The notes under the pieces: model-generated
What the model was told of the DNA's origin: nothing
Databases searched by the model: none
The model's input: only the letters and a program-made list of their open reading frames with translations
NCBI GenBank assembly: GCA_050330055.1
Contig: JBHJOF010000339.1
Span: 1-22,288 of the forward strand
Direction: 5' to 3'
Length of the DNA: 22,288 bases
DNA from: JBHJOF01 sp050330055
GTDB taxonomy: Bacteria > Pseudomonadota > Alphaproteobacteria > Kiloniellales > JAKSDN01
Made by a program: the position numbers and the translations under genes
In this document: positions 7,293-14,411 of the stretch, in pieces
Layout of the letters: every line of letters starts with the position of its first letter
How positions within the stretch are numbered: position 1 is the stretch's first letter

Positions 7293-7450
7293 TCCACGGC
7301 TGTCCGGTTCAATGGCTTGGCGAGCACCGTTTCGGCGTGGGTTCCTGTCTGTTGCGCGCTGCTCGAGGAGCCTTGGACAGCGAATCGCGCCCCCTTTCCC
7401 CCTGGGCCGTCATGGTCGGCGTGAACGAGCCACTACTGGACAGCCGTGGA
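7293..7450. repeat. 158-bp element with perfect 13-bp terminal inverted repeats (MITE-like)
   Basis: TCCACGGCTGTCC (7293-7305) is the exact reverse complement of 7438-7450. The right arm, read inward on the minus strand (7450 to 7415), matches 10744-10779 at 29 of 36 positions, so the arm is a dispersed repeat with at least two places in this window. The interior does not code for a recognisable protein. It could be a small non-autonomous mobile element or a REP-type unit; no target-site duplication was evident. Confidence 0.55.
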
Positions 7451-7486
7451 CTGAATCCGGCGATCCCTCGTGGAGCGGCACCATGG

Positions 7487-7548
7487 ATTGCCGGGCCTTC
7501 GCCGCGCCGAAGGGGCTACGGCCCCGCAGGCGGGTCAAGCCCGGCAAT
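7487..7548. repeat. GC-rich palindromic repeat
   Basis: ATTGCCGGGC (7487-7496) pairs perfectly with GCCCGGCAAT (7539-7548). The inner 42 bases contain a second hairpin rich in GGCCCC-type words. The outer arms are the same as in the hairpin at 908-930, in a longer form. Confidence 0.7.
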
Positions 7549-7691
7549 GACAGTCCTGGTGATCCGAAAGCCAGCTGCGAGAACCACAGCACTGTAGCAT
7601 TATCTCGTTCCGCCAAAGGCTTGCGGCGTTAACCTTGTCTCTTCATCTCTTCCCGCGTGCCGCCCGCGCCGGCTTGCGCTAGACTGCGGCC

Positions 7692-8060
7692 ATGAGCGAG
7701 ACGGCCAAACACAAGACGGGCAACGGCGAAACGGCCGCTATCACCGGCTACCACGCGCACGTCTACTACGACGCCGAGAGCAAGCCGCGCGCGGCCAGGC
7801 TGCGCGCGGCGGTCGAGGCGAGCTTCGCCGTCGAGCTCGGCCGCTGGCACGACAAGCCGGTCGGTCCGCATCCCTGCTGGAGCTATCAGATGGCCTTCGC
7901 GCCCGAGAGTTTCGGCACGCTGGTTCCCTGGCTGGCGCTCAACCGCGACGGCCTGGTGCTGTTCATCCATCCGCTGACCGGCGACGAACTGGCGGACCAC
8001 GATCAGCACGCCATCTGGCTCGGCGACAAGCTCGAGCTCGACCTGAGGGCCCTCACATGA
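7692..8060 (+). CDS. DOPA 4,5-dioxygenase family protein
   Basis: A 122-residue protein of the DOPA-dioxygenase-like family, small single-domain proteins first known from betalain/muscaflavin-type extradiol cleavage of DOPA. The histidine-rich pattern is visible: GYHAHVYYD (His21, His23), GRWHDKPVGPHP (His53, His60), LFIHPLTGDE (His93) and DHDQHAIWLG (His103, His106). These would supply metal ligands and acid/base groups. The substrate of bacterial members is mostly unknown, so the catechol-cleaving activity is family-based inference. The stop codon overlaps the next gene's start in ATGA, so the two are almost surely translated together. No strong ribosome site was seen at the ATG. Confidence 0.85.
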   Translation: MSETAKHKTGNGETAAITGYHAHVYYDAESKPRAARLRAAVEASFAVELGRWHDKPVGPHPCWSYQMAFAPESFGTLVPWLALNRDGLVLFIHPLTGDELADHDQHAIWLGDKLELDLRALT

Positions 8061-8623
8061 GACTCGCACCGATCGCCCGCCGCCAGCTTCTCGGCTTCGC
8101 CGTGGTCGGCGCCGCCCTGTTCTATCCCGGCTTGGCCAAGCGCGTCGCGAAGAACGCCGGCCCGACGCTTACCCTGGGCGAGCAGCAGCGTGACGCGCTC
8201 GCCGCGCTCCCGGTGTTGCGCGGCGCGCCGCTGACGGTGGCCGATCTGAACGGCAAGCCGGTTGTGGTGACCTTCTTCGCCAGCTGGTGCCCGCCCTGCC
8301 GCGCCGAGTTCGACCAGCTCAACGCGCTCGCCGCGCGTCACAGCGGAAGCGAGGCCGCGATCCTCGGCGTCAACGTCTTCGAGGCACGCGCCGGGGCCGA
8401 CGCCGAGGCACGGCTCGCCGCCTTCCTCGACGCCAAGCCGCCGGGCTTCCGCATCCTCGGGAACGGTGACGGCGTCGTCCCGCTGTTCAACAACGTCGCG
8501 CACATCCCGACGCTCTACGTATTCGGCCGCGACGGCGCACCCGTCTTCGAGTTCGTCCCGCGCACCGGCCAATCCCTGCCCAGCGAGCAGGCGCTCGACC
8601 GCGCGCTGCACGCCGCGCTCTAA
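8057..8623 (+). CDS. Membrane-anchored thioredoxin-like protein (TlpA/DsbE family)
   Basis: The 188-residue product has an N-terminal hydrophobic segment (about 8-25, after RR at 8-9) that would anchor or export it, then a thioredoxin fold with the active site FFASWCPPCRAEF (Cys78, Cys81). The later cis-proline segment appears as HIPTLYVFG. Such proteins act as periplasmic thiol-disulfide reductants, for example DsbE/CcmG in cytochrome c maturation. No other ccm gene is near, so the CcmG role is not supported here. It starts inside the stop of the DOPA-dioxygenase-like gene (4-base overlap), which points to a joint transcript. Confidence 0.87.
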   Translation: MRLAPIARRQLLGFAVVGAALFYPGLAKRVAKNAGPTLTLGEQQRDALAALPVLRGAPLTVADLNGKPVVVTFFASWCPPCRAEFDQLNALAARHSGSEAAILGVNVFEARAGADAEARLAAFLDAKPPGFRILGNGDGVVPLFNNVAHIPTLYVFGRDGAPVFEFVPRTGQSLPSEQALDRALHAAL

Positions 8624-8929
8624 GCCAGTTGGACGACGAACGATCACCGCCGCGGTTGCACGGTGCAGCCGGCAAAACCCCTGGCCGCGCCAAGGGCATG
8701 ACGCGCACCGTTGGGCGACGCCGGGATGAACGGCATTTGTCTCGAATGCCGTTCATTGCGAAAATGTTAACGGGGCAGTCGTAAAGAGTCGCTATCATGT
8801 GAGCGATGGAAACACCCCGACAGCGCCCCGGGATGACCGGCCAGGGCGCGCGCGTTTTCTGGTGTCCACCGAAAGTGCGATCGGCGCTTTCGCTCTCGGC
8901 AGGGCAACGGCTGGAGCAAGGCCAACCTG
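8624..8929. other. Gene-free stretch before the histidine kinase gene
   Basis: This 306-base gap holds a perfect 12-bp inverted repeat (8726-8756) and no credible gene. A TATCAT at 8793-8798 could be a -10 for the kinase gene, but the best -35 in range (TTAACG, 8767-8772) is weak and 20 bases away, so no promoter is called. No clear ribosome site precedes the kinase ATG at 8930. Confidence 0.5.
8726..8756. promoter_or_regulatory. Perfect 12-bp inverted repeat, operator or terminator candidate
   Basis: ATGAACGGCATT (8726-8737) and AATGCCGTTCAT (8745-8756) are exact reverse complements around a 7-base loop. The stem has no following T-run on either strand, so it is not a standard intrinsic terminator. 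It lies about 100 bases after the thioredoxin-like gene and 173 bases before the kinase gene, in the only A+T-richer part of the gap. It may be a regulator binding site or an RNA hairpin closing the upstream transcript. Confidence 0.55.
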
Positions 8930-10684
8930 ATGCGGTTCGTGATCAAGCGTACCCTGATCGTGTCGCTGATTCTTTGCAGCATCGCCCTGCTGGCCGGATG
9001 GTGGGGCTATCGCCTCAGCCTGCGCAGCGCAATCGACCGCCTGGCCGGCGAGGCGACCCTGCTGGCCGAGCACAGCGGGCGCAGCCTGGTCGACATCGAC
9101 GTCGCGTTGGACGAGGTGGTAACGCAGATCGAAACCGACTGGGCCAACGGCCGGCCGCCGGCTGCCGACCTGCCCGCGCTGCTGCACGACAAGGCCGGCC
9201 GACTGCCGCAGGTGACCGGCCTGCAGGTCGTCGACGCCGGGCGGCGCGTGATCGCCGACCATATCGGCGGCGAGCGCAGCGGCCAGCCGATCGGCGATCG
9301 CCACTATTTCACGGCCTTCGAAGCGGGGCGCGACCCGCGGCTGATGTACTTCGGCGACCCGGTGCGCGGCCAGGTCACCGGCAAGGCCTTCGCCACCGCT
9401 AGCTTCGCCCTGTTGACGCCGCAGGGCGATTTCGGCGGCGTGGTGAGCGCCACCTTCGATCCCTTCTACTACCGCAAGGCCTACGAGGAGCTGGAGCTGC
9501 CGGTGCGCCGCCATGACGTCGCCCTGGTCGACGAGCAGGGCGTGATCCTCGCCAGTTCGTCCGACTTCGCGGCCAGCGTCGAGCTCACGGGCGATGCGGC
9601 CGGCGGCCGCGCCGGGTTCCAGCCGGCGGCCAGCAGCGGTGGCTATCTGCGGCTCGATCTGCCGGCCAGCGGCGCCGACTACATCGCTTATCTGGTCCGG
9701 GTGCCGACCTTTCCGCTCTACGCCTTCGTCGGCGTCAAGGAATCAGTCGCGCTCGCCGCCTGGCGCAGCCTGGCGGCCGGCCTGGTGCTCGCCTGGCTGA
9801 TCGGCACGCTGGGCTCGGCCGCCGCCTTCGCCTCGATCTGGCGGCGCGAACAGCAGCGTGAACAGGCCTTCGCCCAGCTCGAGCGAGCCAGCCGCAGTGC
9901 GCGCGACGCCCTCGAGCGCGCCGAGGCGGCGAGCGCCGCCAAGTCGCGCTTCCTGGCGCACATGAGCCACGAGCTGCGCACCCCGCTCAATGCCATCCTC
10001 GGCTTCTCCGAGGTGATCCGCGACCGCATGATCGACAGCGACGCGGCGCGCGACAGCGAGTACGCCGGCCTGATCCACAAGAGCGGCAGCCACCTGCTGC
10101 AGATCATCAACGATCTGCTCGACCTGTCGAAGATCGAGGTCGGCAAGGTGCCGCTGCGGCGCCAGTTGCTCGACGTGCACGACCTGCTGGAGAACGTCGG
10201 CTACCTGACCAGCCGCGACTTCGTCGACCACGACGTCCAGATCACGACGTCGGCTCCCGCCAACTGTCCGCAGCTTTACGCCGACCAGCGCGCGGCCAAG
10301 CAGATGCTGGTCAACCTGCTGTCGAATGCCGCCAAGTTCTCGCATGCCGGCGGCGAGGTGCAGCTGCGCGCTGCGGCTCGGCCCGACGGCGGCATCACGC
10401 TCACGGTGCAGGACTGGGGCCGCGGCATCCCGCCGGACAAGCTGGCGCTGCTCTACGAGCCCTTCGCCGCGGCCGGCGGCGAGACCGCCGAAGAGGGGCA
10501 GGGCACTGGACTCGGCCTGCCGCTGGTCAAGTCGCTGATCGAGCAGCACGGCGGCAGCATCGCCGTCGACAGCCACCAGGGCGTCGGCACCACCGTGACG
10601 CTCAGCTTCCCGGCCCCGCCGGCCGACGTAGTAGCAACCGCCAGCCCGCCGCCTCTGCGCGCCGTCGGCGGTGGCGGGTCGTAG
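8930..10684 (+). CDS. Membrane sensor histidine kinase with periplasmic Cache-type domain
   Basis: The 584-residue product has a membrane segment at about 7-27, a periplasmic sensing region (about 35-265) with the build of a double Cache domain, and a second membrane segment at about 275-302. A short coiled stretch (305-335) precedes the HisKA domain, with His347 in FLAHMSHELRTPLNAILGFSE as phosphate acceptor. The HATPase_c domain has the N box NLLSNAAKFS (Asn462, Asn466), then DWGRGIP and GTGLGLPLVKSL. The HisKA sequence resembles the PdhS/DivJ-like group common in alphaproteobacteria. There is no receiver domain, only a Pro/Gly-rich tail, and no response regulator is adjacent, so it is an orphan kinase. 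Ligand and partner are unknown. Confidence 0.93.
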   Translation: MRFVIKRTLIVSLILCSIALLAGWWGYRLSLRSAIDRLAGEATLLAEHSGRSLVDIDVALDEVVTQIETDWANGRPPAADLPALLHDKAGRLPQVTGLQVVDAGRRVIADHIGGERSGQPIGDRHYFTAFEAGRDPRLMYFGDPVRGQVTGKAFATASFALLTPQGDFGGVVSATFDPFYYRKAYEELELPVRRHDVALVDEQGVILASSSDFAASVELTGDAAGGRAGFQPAASSGGYLRLDLPASGADYIAYLVRVPTFPLYAFVGVKESVALAAWRSLAAGLVLAWLIGTLGSAAAFASIWRREQQREQAFAQLERASRSARDALERAEAASAAKSRFLAHMSHELRTPLNAILGFSEVIRDRMIDSDAARDSEYAGLIHKSGSHLLQIINDLLDLSKIEVGKVPLRRQLLDVHDLLENVGYLTSRDFVDHDVQITTSAPANCPQLYADQRAAKQMLVNLLSNAAKFSHAGGEVQLRAAARPDGGITLTVQDWGRGIPPDKLALLYEPFAAAGGETAEEGQGTGLGLPLVKSLIEQHGGSIAVDSHQGVGTTVTLSFPAPPADVVATASPPPLRAVGGGGS

Positions 10685-10743
10685 ACGAGGCGACCCTCAA
10701 GTCGTGTCCGCGCAACTGCTCTGTTTGTCATGGCCGGGCTCGA

Positions 10744-10779
10744 TCCATTGCTGTCCGGTTAGGGCTCGTTCACACCGAC
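10744..10779. repeat. Dispersed repeat, second copy of the 7415-7450 arm
   Basis: Read on the plus strand, this segment matches the reverse complement of 7415-7450 at 29 of 36 positions; shared words include GCTGTCC and GGCTCGTTCAC. The preceding bases 10726-10743 extend similarity to the other arm (7275-7309). It looks like a fragment or degenerate copy of the element seen behind tadA. Confidence 0.6.
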
Positions 10780-10783
10780 GGTC

Positions 10784-10953
10784 ATGGTCGGCGAAGGCCG
10801 ACCATCCGCGTGTTTCTTTCGTTCCGGCTGCAACGGCTGGCCGCCAGCACCAACCCGGATTGGGCCGACATCACCGACACTTGGACCTGATGCAGCGCGG
10901 CTCAGCCACCCCGCCGAACACAAACCCGTGGATGGTCGGCCTTCGCCGACCAT
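10784..10953. repeat. 170-bp element bounded by facing copies of one hairpin
   Basis: At 10784-10805 ATGGTCGGC and GCCGACCAT form a perfect 9-bp stem with a GAAG loop. At 10932-10953 the exact reverse complement of the whole 22-base unit occurs, with a CTTC loop. Flanking bases agree for a few more positions on each side (GG before, GAC after). The two units could each fold alone or pair with each other to close a 126-base loop. It lies between convergent genes. Confidence 0.75.
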
Positions 10954-11014
10954 GACGGGGTGGAGGTGGTTTGGTACCCTACACAGACAAGAGTGACCCT
11001 TCTCCCCCTGCCCA

Positions 11015-12142
11015 TCACGCGGCGGCCGCGCCGCCCTTGCCGAGCTTGCTGTGCTTCCTGAGGAAGGGCAGAAACTGCGGGAAGACGTCCCTGGCCACGT
11101 CCTTGCCCATGAAGGGGTCCTGGTGGCCGTAGCCCTTGAGGATCAGGAGCTCGTGCGGATTGCCCGGCACCTGTCCTTGTAACCGCTCGAAGCAGACGAT
11201 GTTGGAATCGGTGAAGACCCGGTTGTTGGCGCCGGTCACGAACAGCACCGGCGTCTCGATCTCGCGCGCGTGCATGAAATAGTCGTCCGGCAGCGCGGCG
11301 TGCTCGGGCTTGTCGGGATACATCCTCACCGCCGTGTTGCGGTGATTCACCATCTTGATGACGTGACGCTGGTAGTTGAGGCTGGTGCCGCCGTAGAGAT
11401 CGCCGCCGCGGCGGTGCGTCACCGGCGCCAGGTTCTCGTGCTCGTAGAGCGCCGGCCAGCCGGTGCCCCACATGAGGCTCAGCATGTGGCAGGCCGGCAC
11501 GTCGCATTCCCGGTGGAACAGCGAGTTGCACCACGACAGCGCCTTGCCGAAGGTGAGGCCCGGATCCTCGTGCCAGCGCGGACTGGCGTAGGGCACGCTC
11601 AGGACTCTCTCCAGCACGAAGGGGAAGATCGTGCCCTTGATCTGCGACCAGGTCGGGATGCGCGGCGTCAGCGCCACCGAGTTGGCGATCACGCTGGCCA
11701 CCTCGACCTGCTTGGCGAAGAGGCTCATGACGAAGGACATCGAGCCCAGGCAGTGGCAGATCACGTGGATGCGCTTGCCGCCGCCGGCGATCCTGCGCAC
11801 CTGTGCGATGGCCTCGGGGTGGTCGTAGAGCGCGCAGTCGTCCATCGAGTAGCGGTGCGGCGCCAGGTTGTAGCTGAATCGGTTGCTCATGCGGAAGTCG
11901 AAGGTGAAGACGTCGGTGAAGCCCTGCTTGTGCAGCCAGACCACCAGGTTCTCGTGCTCCGGCATGATGTACATGTCGGACGAGGTGGTGAGCCCGTGGA
12001 TGATCACCACGACATCGTCGCACTCGGCCTTCCAGAAGCGCAGCAGGCTGAGCCCCAGCTTGTCGCCGGTGCTGAAGGGATGGGTGGTGACGCGTGCGCC
12101 GGGCACGCCCTCCAGCGTGTAGAGTGCGATCTCTCGTGCCAT
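11015..12142 (-). CDS. Alpha/beta hydrolase with Cys nucleophile, partner of the GMC oxidoreductase
   Basis: A 375-residue alpha/beta-fold hydrolase. The oxyanion region is VVVIIHGLTTSSD (44-56). The nucleophile elbow reads CHCLG (129-133), so Cys131 stands where serine is usual. The late catalytic His is in GYGHQDP, about 35 residues before the end. No signal peptide is seen, so it should be cytoplasmic. A strong GGGAGGA precedes the ATG. It is last in a four-gene leftward operon, 31 bases behind the GMC oxidoreductase. From memory, hydrolases like this occur fused to cholesterol-oxidase-like GMC proteins in other bacteria, so a common pathway on a lipid or sterol-like substrate is likely. 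The reaction itself (esterase, thioesterase or acyl transfer) cannot be read from sequence. Confidence 0.85.
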   Translation of the reverse strand: MAREIALYTLEGVPGARVTTHPFSTGDKLGLSLLRFWKAECDDVVVIIHGLTTSSDMYIMPEHENLVVWLHKQGFTDVFTFDFRMSNRFSYNLAPHRYSMDDCALYDHPEAIAQVRRIAGGGKRIHVICHCLGSMSFVMSLFAKQVEVASVIANSVALTPRIPTWSQIKGTIFPFVLERVLSVPYASPRWHEDPGLTFGKALSWCNSLFHRECDVPACHMLSLMWGTGWPALYEHENLAPVTHRRGGDLYGGTSLNYQRHVIKMVNHRNTAVRMYPDKPEHAALPDDYFMHAREIETPVLFVTGANNRVFTDSNIVCFERLQGQVPGNPHELLILKGYGHQDPFMGKDVARDVFPQFLPFLRKHSKLGKGGAAAA

Positions 12143-12173
12143 GGTCGTCCTCCCTGGCGCGGCGGGACTGAAG

Positions 12174-13754
12174 CTAGGCCGCCAGCGCCTGCTCGAGCAT
12201 GTACTCGGCCACTGCCGCGATGGTGCGCGAGGGATTGAGCCCCACCGGGCGCGGAATCACGGCGCCATCCACCACGTAGAGGCCGGGGTGGCCGAAGACC
12301 CGGCCGCGGTGATCGACCACGCCCTTGGCCGCGCTCGAGGCCATGCGGCAGCCGCCCAGCGGATGCGGCGTGATCAGGTAGTGCATCAGGGTCCAGGCCG
12401 GTGAAACCAGCGGAATGCCGCCAGTCGCGGCCGAGAGCTCCTTGTGCATGTCGACCAGGGCCTGCACCGCCGGGATCGAGTTGTCCGGGTCCCACTCGAG
12501 CTCAAGCTCGTAGCGGCCGGAGAAGAAGCCCTTGTCGAGCCGGAGGCGGCCGTCCGGCGCGTCCTGCGCCTGACCGAACCAGGGCATGACGCAGCGCATG
12601 GGGTCGCGGCCGCGCAGCGCGACGCTGATGCCGTCGCCGATCACGCCGACCACCCGGTTGAAGAGCGTACTCTTGCCCGTGACGTGCTCCAGCAGATTGC
12701 CGATCAGGTCGGGAAAGCCGCCGTCCTGCACGAAGAAGCGCGGCCCCTTGGCGCCGTCCAGGAAAGAGATGCGCCCGGTGATGGTCGGCCCGCGGGTTGG
12801 CGAGACGTCGTCGCGGTCGCGGTAGACGGTCGGGGTCAGGAAGTCGCCGTTGGCGCTCCAGCCCTCGCCCAGGGTCGGGCTCAGGTGCTTCAGCGTGCCA
12901 TGCTCGTCGCGGCAGCGCAGCAGCAGCTCGGTCGAGCCGAGCGAGCCGGCGGCGAAGAAAACCTCGCTCGCCTCCTCCGCGCCCGGCACGCGCCGGCCGT
13001 CTTCCAGGCGGTCGAAGTCGACGCGGTAGCCGCCCTCGGTCGGCGCCAGCCGCGTAACCAGGTGCAGCGGCCGGATCTCGGCGCCCTGCTGCTCGGCCTG
13101 CGCCAGGTAGTTCAGGTCGAGCGTGTTCTTGGCCTGCACCGGGCAGCCGATGTCGCAGTTGCCGCAGTGGATGCAGGTGCCCTGCTGCACCCCCTGCGCA
13201 TTGGTGAAGCGCTTCGTCCTGTCGACATTGTGCGGATCGGGCTGGTCGTAGCTCCAGGCCGGATCGAAGCTGACCGCCAGGTCGAGCTTGGCGTAGCGAT
13301 CGGCGTAGCCGGCCTTCTCGGCCGCCTCGCGCACCATCTTGTGGCGCCCGGTAAGCTGGCCGTCGGGCAGCTGCTGCACGGTCAGCATCTCGCCGGCGCG
13401 GTCGTAAAAGGGCTGCAGCCCGTCGTAGGTGATCTCGGGCGGCCAGCCGCCGTCGAAGGCCGAGGGCGTCGCCTTGATGAAGACGTTGGCGTAGACCAGC
13501 GAGCCGCCGCCAACCCCGGCGCCCTGGGCCACGGCCACGTTGCGGAACACGCGCAGGTCGATCCAGCCGTTGTCCTTCTCCGGCTCGCCCGGGTCCCAGA
13601 CCCAGTTGTCCTGCGAGACGCTGGGATAGTCGGCGACCGCCCAGCGCCGGCCGCGCTCCAGCACCAGCACCCTGCGCCCGGCGACTGAAAGCCGGCAGGC
13701 GGCGACCGCGCCGCCGAAGCCGCTGCCGATCACGATGGCATCGTAGCGCGCCAT
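12174..13754 (-). CDS. GMC-family FAD oxidoreductase, cholesterol-oxidase-like
   Basis: A 526-residue flavoprotein of the glucose-methanol-choline family, of the group that includes cholesterol oxidases. It begins MARYDAIVIGSGFGGAVAAC with the FAD-binding GxGxxG, has the second FAD motif GAGVGGGSLVYANV (78-91), and ends with HPLGGCRM (464-471) and GLNPSRTI, typical of the substrate/flavin domain. At 194-205 it carries CIHCGNCDIGCP, with Cys194, Cys197, Cys200 and Cys204 spaced as in 4Fe-4S ferredoxins. The ATG at 13754 was chosen because it places the FAD motif at the N-terminus; the ATG at 13793 overlaps the upstream gene. No export signal is seen. It lies 13 bases behind the 205-residue gene and 31 bases before the hydrolase gene. 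A lipid or sterol-like alcohol substrate is inference. Confidence 0.9.
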   Translation of the reverse strand: MARYDAIVIGSGFGGAVAACRLSVAGRRVLVLERGRRWAVADYPSVSQDNWVWDPGEPEKDNGWIDLRVFRNVAVAQGAGVGGGSLVYANVFIKATPSAFDGGWPPEITYDGLQPFYDRAGEMLTVQQLPDGQLTGRHKMVREAAEKAGYADRYAKLDLAVSFDPAWSYDQPDPHNVDRTKRFTNAQGVQQGTCIHCGNCDIGCPVQAKNTLDLNYLAQAEQQGAEIRPLHLVTRLAPTEGGYRVDFDRLEDGRRVPGAEEASEVFFAAGSLGSTELLLRCRDEHGTLKHLSPTLGEGWSANGDFLTPTVYRDRDDVSPTRGPTITGRISFLDGAKGPRFFVQDGGFPDLIGNLLEHVTGKSTLFNRVVGVIGDGISVALRGRDPMRCVMPWFGQAQDAPDGRLRLDKGFFSGRYELELEWDPDNSIPAVQALVDMHKELSAATGGIPLVSPAWTLMHYLITPHPLGGCRMASSAAKGVVDHRGRVFGHPGLYVVDGAVIPRPVGLNPSRTIAAVAEYMLEQALAA

Positions 13755-13767
13755 GGCGTCACCCCCG

Positions 13768-14385
13768 TCACCTTCCGCGCGACCGGATGCCACGGGGCGC
13801 GTAGCGCTCCCACAGCTCGCCCATGAAGAAGCGGCCGAACTTGGTGATCGCCGCGGTCTTGTCGATGGCGTCGTCAGTGCCGGTCACGCGCAGGCTGGCG
13901 ATCAGCTTCATCAGCTCGTCGAGGCCGAGGCTGAGCACGCCGGCGCCCACGACCGGCGCGGACTTGTCTTGGCCCTCGTGCAGCGTGGTGAAGAGCGTCG
14001 TGGTGTCGCGCCAGAGGTCGAAGCCGGGATCGTTGCGCACGCGCTTGTGGCCGGCCAGGTAGTAGGTCGTGCCGGCTTGGGTGAAGGACAGCTCGTAGAC
14101 CATATGTCGCATCGCCGGGTCGTCCGTCGGCGAGAAGAGGTTGAAGACGCCGCGGCTCGCCGGAATCGCCCGGCCCAGGGGCGCGAAGTCGATGGTGCCG
14201 GCCAGGCCGCCCAGGTGCTGCGGGTCGGCGACGAAGCCGTCGAGATCGTCGATGGTCACCGCTGCGTGCATGGCCAGGCTCTGCCCGGCCTCCTTGCCGG
14301 CGACAGCGCCGGCCTCCGGCTCTTGGATGCCGAGCATGAAGGGGCCGGCCATGGTCTCCTTGAAGGTGATGCCGATCTTGGCCAT
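13768..14385 (-). CDS. GMC-operon-associated protein, unnamed domain
   Basis: A 205-residue protein without signal peptide or membrane segment. It opens MAKIGITFKETMAGPF and contains GVFNLFSP, YYLAGHKRVRNDPGFDLW and DTTTLFTTLHEG, ending in KFGRFFMGELWERYAP. From memory, the same sequence style occurs as an extra domain in large fused proteins that join a cholesterol-oxidase-like GMC enzyme and an alpha/beta hydrolase. Here it is a separate gene between the phosphatase and the oxidoreductase. Its biochemical role is not known; alternating hydrophobic stretches suggest mostly beta structure. The ATG at 14385 was chosen because GGGAGAG lies just upstream; it begins 26 bases after the PhoD-like gene ends. 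Confidence 0.78.
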   Translation of the reverse strand: MAKIGITFKETMAGPFMLGIQEPEAGAVAGKEAGQSLAMHAAVTIDDLDGFVADPQHLGGLAGTIDFAPLGRAIPASRGVFNLFSPTDDPAMRHMVYELSFTQAGTTYYLAGHKRVRNDPGFDLWRDTTTLFTTLHEGQDKSAPVVGAGVLSLGLDELMKLIASLRVTGTDDAIDKTAAITKFGRFFMGELWERYAPRGIRSRGR

Positions 14386-14411
14386 CGCTCTCTCCCTCTC
14401 AGGCCGGCGCG

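Larger units (their letters stand above)
7243..7691. other. Gene-free stretch behind tadA, filled with repeats
   Basis: This 449-base gap has no credible gene. It holds a 158-bp element bounded by perfect 13-bp inverted repeats (7293-7450) and a hairpin repeat (7487-7548). Bases 7275-7309 also match 10726-10760 at 27 of 35 positions, so part of the gap is shared with the region after the histidine kinase. The promoter of the next two-gene unit must lie within 7550-7691 but was not identified with confidence. Confidence 0.6.
10685..11014. other. Gene-free stretch between convergent kinase and hydrolase genes, repeat-rich
   Basis: This 330-base gap lies between two convergent genes and carries no credible gene. 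Bases 10726-10760 match 7275-7309, bases 10744-10779 match the right arm of the 7293-7450 element, and two facing copies of a 22-base hairpin bound 10784-10953. No T-run terminator was recognised. Confidence 0.6.

Noticed and set aside
8057..8623. Calling the thioredoxin-like protein CcmG of cytochrome c maturation
   Set aside because: No ccm genes are nearby and the partner gene belongs to an unrelated family.
8761..8800. Sigma-70 promoter of the histidine kinase gene
   Set aside because: TATCAT is acceptable as a -10, but no -35 lies at proper spacing.
12444..13688. 414-codon plus-strand open frame
   Set aside because: Antisense to the GMC oxidoreductase; no family motifs.
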